A stretch of DNA of 64,000 nucleotides, taken from contig NZ_JABGCB010000008.1 in NCBI RefSeq assembly GCF_013149295.1, positions 62,001 through 126,000 on the forward strand, written 5' to 3'. The notes beneath the pieces were generated by a model. That model searched no databases, was not told the origin of the DNA, and worked only from the letters and a program-made list of their open reading frames with translations. Both the position numbers and the translations under genes were made by a program. The DNA comes from Novosphingobium sp. SG751A. GTDB taxonomy: Bacteria; Pseudomonadota; Alphaproteobacteria; Sphingomonadales; Sphingomonadaceae. Of the stretch, positions 61,769 to 64,000 are shown piece after piece. Within the stretch, counting starts at the first letter, position 1, and every line of letters begins with the position of its first letter.

Positions 61769-62620
61769 TTAGCCGTTGATCACCGTGCCGCCATTGGGGT
61801 GCAGCACCTGCCCCGACATATAACTGGAATCCTCGCAGGCAAGAAACAGGAAGGCAGGCGCCACTTCATTGGGCTGTCCGGCGCGGCCCATGGGGGTGGA
61901 CTGGCCGAAATGCTTGATCTTTTCCTCGTCCGCGCCGCCAAAGGGGTTGAGCGGTGTCCAGATCGGCCCCGGCGCCACGGCGTTGACGCGAATGCCGTCC
62001 TTCACCAGATTTTCCGATAGCGAGCGCGTAAAGGCCGTGATCGCCCCCTTGGTCGCGCTGTAATCCAGCAGGTTCCTGCTGCCTTGATAGCCGGTGACCG
62101 AGGTGGTGTTGATAATGGCGGCGCCTTGGCCCAGATGCGGGCGGGCGGCCTGAACCATATAGAACATGGCGAAAATATTGGTCTGAAAGGTGCGCAGCAA
62201 CTGATTTTCGGTAATATTGGTGATGTCGGGGTCGGGGTGCTGTTCGCCCGCATTGTTGACCAGAATGTCGATGCGGCCCAGACTGGCGATGATCTGGCGG
62301 ACCAGCCCATCGCAGACGGATTTGTCGCCGATATCGGCCCGTATGGCCAGCGCGCGTCGCCCCTCGGCCTCGACGATGCGCTGGGTCTCCGCCGCATCCT
62401 CGTCTTCCATCAGATGGATGATGGCGATATCGGCCCCTTCGCGCGCAAAGAGTGCCGCCACCGCTCGCCCGATCCCGCTGTCGCCGCCGGTGATGACCGC
62501 GACCTTGCCCTGCAACCGGCCCGAGCCGGGATAGCGCGGCTGCCACTCCGGCTTGGGGTCAAGCTCGTGTTCATTGCCGGGCAGGGCGTCTTCGTGGATC
62601 ATGCTCTGGGTTTCAACCAT
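61769..62620 (-). CDS. Short-chain dehydrogenase, general-stress (YhdF/GsiB-neighbour) type
   Basis: A 283-residue SDR with an extended N-terminus (PKPEWQPRYPGSGRLQGKVA). The NAD(P) site is VITGGDSGIGRAVA (about 42-55), the motif NNAG lies at about 127, and the catalytic Ser-Tyr-Lys are in NTTSVTGYQGSRNLLDYSATK (given in parts: NTTSVTGYQG and LDYSATKGA). The PGPIWTPLNP loop is typical of stress-induced SDRs in bacteria. AAGGAG lies 8 bp upstream of the ATG. The substrate is unknown. Convergent with fumC. Confidence 0.9.
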   Translation of the reverse strand: MVETQSMIHEDALPGNEHELDPKPEWQPRYPGSGRLQGKVAVITGGDSGIGRAVAALFAREGADIAIIHLMEDEDAAETQRIVEAEGRRALAIRADIGDKSVCDGLVRQIIASLGRIDILVNNAGEQHPDPDITNITENQLLRTFQTNIFAMFYMVQAARPHLGQGAAIINTTSVTGYQGSRNLLDYSATKGAITAFTRSLSENLVKDGIRVNAVAPGPIWTPLNPFGGADEEKIKHFGQSTPMGRAGQPNEVAPAFLFLACEDSSYMSGQVLHPNGGTVING

Positions 62621-62649
62621 GGTTTTTCTCCTTTTCAAAGGAAATGGGC

Positions 62650-62675
62650 CGGACCGGACGATGTTCGCCGGTCCG
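62650..62675 (-). terminator. Hairpin after the NRAMP-family gene
   Basis: An 8-bp stem CGGACCGG / CCGGTCCG with a 10-base loop lies 25 bp beyond the transporter stop codon on the minus strand. The following tract holds TTTCC rather than a clean T-run. Confidence 0.4.
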
Positions 62676-62699
62676 CAGGTCAATTGTCGCGCCCGGGCC

Positions 62700-63950
62700 T
62701 CATCCGGGCGAAAACGGCATGGCCAGCACGGCCAGCGCCATCGCGCCTGTGGTCACCCATCCCGCGATCCGCAGCAGGCGCGGCGCGACAAAGGACCCCA
62801 TGATCGCGGGCCGCGAAACGATATGCATCAGCGCGGCCAGTACGGGCACAGCCACGATGCCGTTGATCACCGCGCTCCAGAACAGCGCCTTCATCGCGTT
62901 CAGGCCAAGCCAGTCCATAGCCATGCCCAGCACCATGCCCAGCGCGATGATCAGATAGAAGGCGCGGGCGTGTTGCGGCATGTCCTGAAGGCTGGCCTTG
63001 CGTCCGATGGCCTCGCAAATGGCATAGGCCGATGCGCCCGCCAGCACCGGTATCGCCAGCAGCCCTGTGCCGACAATGCCAAGGGCAAAGACCGCAAAGG
63101 CCAGATCCCCCGCCACAGGTTGAAGCGCGCGGGCGGCATCGGCGGCCGAATTGATCTGGGTCTTTCCCGCATCGTGCAACGGCACCGCCGTGCCCAACAT
63201 GATGGCCAGAGCGATGATGTTCGACACCGCCATGCCGCTCCACGTGTCGATCCGGATCCGGGCAAAGGCATCGGCGGCCTGATTGCGCGCGCGGCGAAGG
63301 GGCTTGCGATCCTCGACCTGGCGGATCTCCTCCACCTCCTGCGAAGCCTGCCAGAAAAAGAGATAAGGGCTGATCGTGGTGCCCATAATCGCAACGATGG
63401 CCGTAAGTGCGCCCGGACCGCTGATCTGGGGCACAAGCAGATTATGCAGCGCGGCGCCCCAATCCACCCGCACGATAAAAAGCAACGCCACATAGGCCAG
63501 CAACGTCAGCGTCATCCATTTCAACAGCCGGGCATAACGGTCATAGGGCACGAAAAATTGCAGCACCAGCGAGAGCACCGCAAAGCCGATGGTGAAGGCA
63601 TGGCGGCCCCGACCCGCGATCATGGCCGCCGCTTCGCCCATGGCGGAAAGATCGGCGCCGATGTTGATCGTATTGGCGCAAAACAACAACAGCAGGAGAG
63701 CCGCCATGCCCCATCGGGGCAAAACCGCGCCCAGACTGTGCGAGAGGCCATGCCCCGTGACCCGCCCGACCCGCGCGCAGACCAGTTGGACCGACACCAT
63801 CAGCGGATAGGTGAAGAGCATCGTCCAGAGCAGCGAGGTGCCGAATTGCGCGCCTGCTATGGCATAGGTGGCAATGCCGCTGGGGTCATCGTCGGCGGCC
63901 CCGGTGATCAGCCCCGGACCAAGCCGGTCGGTCAGCTTCATCTTACTCAT
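62700..63950 (-). CDS. NRAMP-family divalent metal transporter, atypical
   Basis: A 416-residue membrane protein with about 11 helices. Helix 1 reads GLITGAADDDPSGIATYAIA, the family's DPG-type metal site in DPS form. Helix 6 reads IMGTTISPYLFFWQASQEVE; classical MntH/Nramp has a Met-Pro-His there, and both the metal-binding methionine and the histidine are replaced. This suggests a substrate other than Mn or Fe, as in NRAMP-related Mg or Al transporters. The start MSKMKLTDRLGPG at 63950 is chosen on family alignment; a TTG at 63995 would extend it. Upstream of the stress SDR on the same strand. Confidence 0.85.
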   Translation of the reverse strand: MSKMKLTDRLGPGLITGAADDDPSGIATYAIAGAQFGTSLLWTMLFTYPLMVSVQLVCARVGRVTGHGLSHSLGAVLPRWGMAALLLLLFCANTINIGADLSAMGEAAAMIAGRGRHAFTIGFAVLSLVLQFFVPYDRYARLLKWMTLTLLAYVALLFIVRVDWGAALHNLLVPQISGPGALTAIVAIMGTTISPYLFFWQASQEVEEIRQVEDRKPLRRARNQAADAFARIRIDTWSGMAVSNIIALAIMLGTAVPLHDAGKTQINSAADAARALQPVAGDLAFAVFALGIVGTGLLAIPVLAGASAYAICEAIGRKASLQDMPQHARAFYLIIALGMVLGMAMDWLGLNAMKALFWSAVINGIVAVPVLAALMHIVSRPAIMGSFVAPRLLRIAGWVTTGAMALAVLAMPFSPG

Positions 63951-64000
63951 GGCCGATTGCTGATCGCGTTTGCGGCATCTGTATTCTCGGCTCAAACGGT

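Overview
The window is a GC-rich, gene-dense bacterial chromosome segment. Two very large TonB-dependent receptors, a sugar-locus flavin halogenase, an EcfG-type sigma factor, an ECF/NrsF pair and many ATGA/GTGA start-stop overlaps all point to an alphaproteobacterium of the order Sphingomonadales. A Novosphingobium/Sphingobium-like genus is my inference, not something proven by the sequence. No rRNA, tRNA, insertion sequence, prophage or CRISPR array was recognised.

Region 1 (1-11152) reads as one catabolic locus for quinate/shikimate or their esters. It encodes an outer-membrane TonB receptor, a secreted alpha/beta hydrolase, a periplasmic PQQ dehydrogenase with a small cytochrome c and a ThuA-like partner, an inner-membrane MFS permease, a type II dehydroquinase (AroQ), an AroE-type dehydrogenase and the start of a 3-dehydroshikimate-dehydratase-like protein. 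Together these could take a quinate ester to protocatechuate. A TetR regulator closes the locus, and the same 22-bp imperfect palindrome occurs in three promoter regions of the locus, so a local regulon is likely.

Region 2 (11306-20692) is mixed: a Kef-type antiporter, a cytochrome P450 that lacks the usual I-helix acid/threonine pair, a DUF938 methyltransferase, a LysR-like regulator with two DNA-binding domains, a small exported protein, a secreted PEBP/carboxylesterase fusion and a CoA-transferase.

Region 3 (20897-34309) looks like a raffinose/sucrose utilisation locus: LacI repressor, ROK fructokinase, GH68 enzyme, GH36 alpha-galactosidase, sugar MFS, TonB receptor, tryptophan-halogenase-like flavoenzyme, TPR/2OG-Fe(II) oxygenase and aldose 1-epimerase. 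Four LacI-type 12-mers (consensus GCAAYCGWTTGC) sit in its promoters.

Region 4 (34503-50940) has a two-subunit molybdenum hydroxylase, CopC-CopD, an aromatic-acid MFS with a Rieske O-demethylase, an NsrR-type regulator facing a truncated haemoglobin and flavohaemoglobin, an AraC regulator with a fosmidomycin-type exporter, a chemoreceptor, and an operon of exported peroxiredoxin, DsbD-like electron transporter, ECF sigma and NrsF anti-sigma.

Region 5 (50937-63950) is stress-flavoured: a trehalose operon (otsB, GH15, otsA), an exported PRC-like protein, HPII-type catalase with a small basic protein, an orphan receiver protein, an EcfG-type sigma factor, fumarase C, a stress-type SDR and an atypical NRAMP-family transporter.
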